From contig JBBDHG010000063.1 of the NCBI GenBank assembly GCA_037951165.1, positions 1,047,001 through 1,111,000 on the forward strand: a stretch of 64,000 nt of DNA, in the 5' to 3' direction. This DNA is from Lophius americanus. Its lineage: Eukaryota; Chordata; Actinopteri; Lophiiformes; Lophiidae. The position numbers and the translations under genes are program-made. This document shows positions 62,325 through 64,000 of the stretch, in pieces. Below the pieces are notes generated by a model. The model saw only the letters and a list, made by a program, of their open reading frames with translations, had not been told where the DNA came from and did not search any database. The stretch's first letter is position 1; the number at the start of each line of letters is the position of its first letter.

Positions 62325-63872
62325 CTAATTGTTGCAATTCGATTGTTCTGAATCACTTTTTAAAACATGCTCCTTGATATTACCATCCTCCTCCTGAAAC
62401 TGTACCTTCACAGTCAGTGGAGAGCTTTCACCCACTTTACACCGGATGACCACAGTGTCATTGTAGGCCTCTTGGCTACAGCGGCTGAGATCAACCAAAG
62501 TATCTTGAGACAAATGACACAGCAGCTGGTCTTTGTCGATGGAGGCGACTGGCTTTCTCCTCAGAAAGCCGGGGCTCTCGCAGAGTATCCCGTCCAGAAT
62601 CTCTATGTCTTGGTTGTTTCTCAGCACCCAGTCATGCAGGTACCACATGTGACAGTCACATTTCCAGGGATTTCCATGCAGTCTCACTGTGGGATTGATG
62701 GCAAACGGGTCCAACAAACCCAGTGGGAGAGTTTCCAGCTTGTTGTCAGAGAGATAGAGCTGCTCAAGGAACTCCTGATCCTTAAACAGTTTGTTGGCCA
62801 GAGTGCTCAGGTTGTTCATGCTTAGATGAATTGACTTGAGACTTAATAGTCCGCGAAAGATGGTCTCAGGCAAAGAGGTCAGCTGGTTCTCAGACAGGTC
62901 CAGATATTCCAGGACTGTGCTGTTTCTAAAAGTGTCTTCAGGAAGGACGGAGAGTTGGTTAGAGGACAAGATAAGGTTGGAAAGAGATGACAAACTACTT
63001 AGAGAAGAGAGCTCTGTCAGTCTGTTGCCTTTGAGGTTCAGCTCCTGCAGATTGGAGTCCATGTCTCCAAACACTTTATTGCTGAAAGTTGTAAGTAGGT
63101 TTCCACGGAGGTTCAGCACCTTCAGCTGCGTTAGGACAGAGAAGATGCCGTCAGGCACCTCTGATATCTTATTACTCTCCAAGTGAAGCTCTGTTAACTG
63201 AGAAACATTGTGGAATGTGTCAGATGTGAGATTATTAACAAAGTTGTGGTTCATTTTCAGGGTCTCCAGTCTTGCCAAACCAGAGAAGACATCCTTTTCC
63301 ATTCCCACAATCTTGTTTTGGGACAAATCCAGGACGCGTAGATTTTCCAGGTTGAGGAAAAGAGAGGTAGGTAGCTCTGATAATATATTGTTCTTCATTT
63401 GCAGAGTGTCTAGCTTCTTAAGAGAGTCAAACATGCCAGGCAGAACAGTCTCGAGACGGTTGAAGTTTAGCAGTAGTTTAGTCAGGTTTCCCTGATTCTC
63501 AAAAGTCCCCATTAATAAATTATCCAAGAAGGGGTTCCCACTGATTTCTAGCTCCTGGAGGTCAGGAAGATGCTCAAAAGCCTGAGAATGAACACTGCGC
63601 AGTGCATTATTTATGAAGATGAGCTTGGTGAGTTGGGGACTCTCCGGTAAAGTGTGGGACAACAGGTACTGCAGGTCTGATGATATTATAATAAACTCTT
63701 TGACCTTCCTGGACAAGTTTCTTGGTAAAAATGATATCCCTCCATCTGAACACAACACCTGCGCCGGGGTGAAACAGAGGCACTTGTACGGACAAAGGCT
63801 TTGGGATTCTGTGTTGCTTTTATGACAGAGAAGCAGCACCAGGAGAAAAATCAGGCCCAACGTTTTATCCAT
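62325..63872 (-). CDS. cpn2: Carboxypeptidase N subunit 2 (LRR regulatory subunit)
   Basis: CPN2 is a secreted plasma glycoprotein that binds and stabilises the catalytic subunit CPN1, which removes basic C-terminal residues from peptides such as kinins and anaphylatoxins. The open frame is one exon of 515 codons from ATG 63872-63870. It has a hydrophobic signal peptide (about 1-22). The LRR N-terminal Cys cluster is at C27, C31, C33 and C41 (CPYKCLCF, VLCSD). About 12-13 leucine-rich repeats follow (LxxLxLxxN, about 70-398), then an LRR C-terminal cap (NPWKCDCHMWYLHDW, about 399-452). Several NxS/T sites are present. CPN2 rather than LRRC15 or GP5 is favoured by LTKLLLNFNRLE, the C-terminal Cys-rich tail (VVIRCK), and no transmembrane segment. 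Human CPN2 is 545 aa and lies beside HES1. Confidence 0.85.
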   Translation of the reverse strand: MDKTLGLIFLLVLLLCHKSNTESQSLCPYKCLCFTPAQVLCSDGGISFLPRNLSRKVKEFIIISSDLQYLLSHTLPESPQLTKLIFINNALRSVHSQAFEHLPDLQELEISGNPFLDNLLMGTFENQGNLTKLLLNFNRLETVLPGMFDSLKKLDTLQMKNNILSELPTSLFLNLENLRVLDLSQNKIVGMEKDVFSGLARLETLKMNHNFVNNLTSDTFHNVSQLTELHLESNKISEVPDGIFSVLTQLKVLNLRGNLLTTFSNKVFGDMDSNLQELNLKGNRLTELSSLSSLSSLSNLILSSNQLSVLPEDTFRNSTVLEYLDLSENQLTSLPETIFRGLLSLKSIHLSMNNLSTLANKLFKDQEFLEQLYLSDNKLETLPLGLLDPFAINPTVRLHGNPWKCDCHMWYLHDWVLRNNQDIEILDGILCESPGFLRRKPVASIDKDQLLCHLSQDTLVDLSRCSQEAYNDTVVIRCKVGESSPLTVKVQFQEEDGNIKEHVLKSDSEQSNCNN

Positions 63873-64000
63873 GTTTCACTGTCAAAAGATGATGTTAAAT
63901 TAATGCATGAATGAATAAGAAACCAAAGTCTGTGCTTATCTAAGTTAAGAGCAGAAATGAATTATAGTAATGGCAGTTTTTTTTTTAGCTCCCATTGACA
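63873..64000 (-). promoter_or_regulatory. cpn2 5' flank (partial)
   Basis: This is the short upstream flank of cpn2 on the minus strand, cut by the window edge. No TATA box or upstream exon could be assigned with confidence. Confidence 0.3.

Noticed and set aside
62367..62825. Plus-strand frames of 95-152 residues across the cpn2 locus
   Set aside because: They are antisense shadows of the 515-codon LRR gene.

Overview
The window is nuclear DNA from a ray-finned fish, most likely a teleost. The genes are split by short GT-AG introns. The spacers carry fish-type transposon debris (Tc1/mariner-like, L1/Tx1-like and other LINE pieces, MITEs) and many microsatellites. Gene identities come from reading spliced exons by eye against remembered vertebrate families. 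No search was run.

Layout from left to right. (1) 935-1043, minus: first coding exon of atp1b3 (Na,K-ATPase beta-3); the rest of the gene lies outside the window. (2) 1044-5630: repeats, hairpins and transposon remnants. (3) 5818-18285, minus: a complete 16-exon gk5 (glycerol kinase 5), 537 codons plus stop. (4) 18608-21882: a decayed L1-like element with a perfect 14-bp target-site duplication, inserted between the divergent genes gk5 and ncl-like. (5) 22225-26604, plus: a 13-exon nucleolin-like gene with four RRMs, an open frame of 501 aa, and no Gly/Arg-rich tail. (6) 29541-39590, plus: a decayed P5B-type ATPase gene of the ATP13A3/4/5 group. It lacks the exons for the catalytic core, has one exon duplicated with a frameshift, and has an in-frame stop. 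LINE fragments lie within it. (7) 39600-49650: about 10 kb without genes. (8) 49974-52311, plus: complete hes1, four exons, 241 aa, with a conserved-looking N-box promoter and a large CATA array in its last intron. (9) 52560-62300: another gene-poor stretch. (10) 62325-63872, minus: a single-exon LRR protein, the carboxypeptidase N regulatory subunit 2 (cpn2).

The atp1b3-gk5 pair matches the neighbourhood of human 3q23. The ATP13A-hes1-cpn2 trio matches human 3q29. The window therefore appears to join two blocks that are separate in human, with a nucleolin-like gene between them. These genes do not form one pathway: ion pump subunit, glycerol kinase family, nucleolar RNA binding, Notch-responsive repressor, and serum carboxypeptidase subunit.

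No CRISPR, tRNA, rRNA or new multi-gene system was found. The strongest leads are the decayed ATP13A gene with its duplicated exon, the tail-less nucleolin-like gene, the L1 insertion in a compact divergent promoter, and several long near-perfect hairpins.
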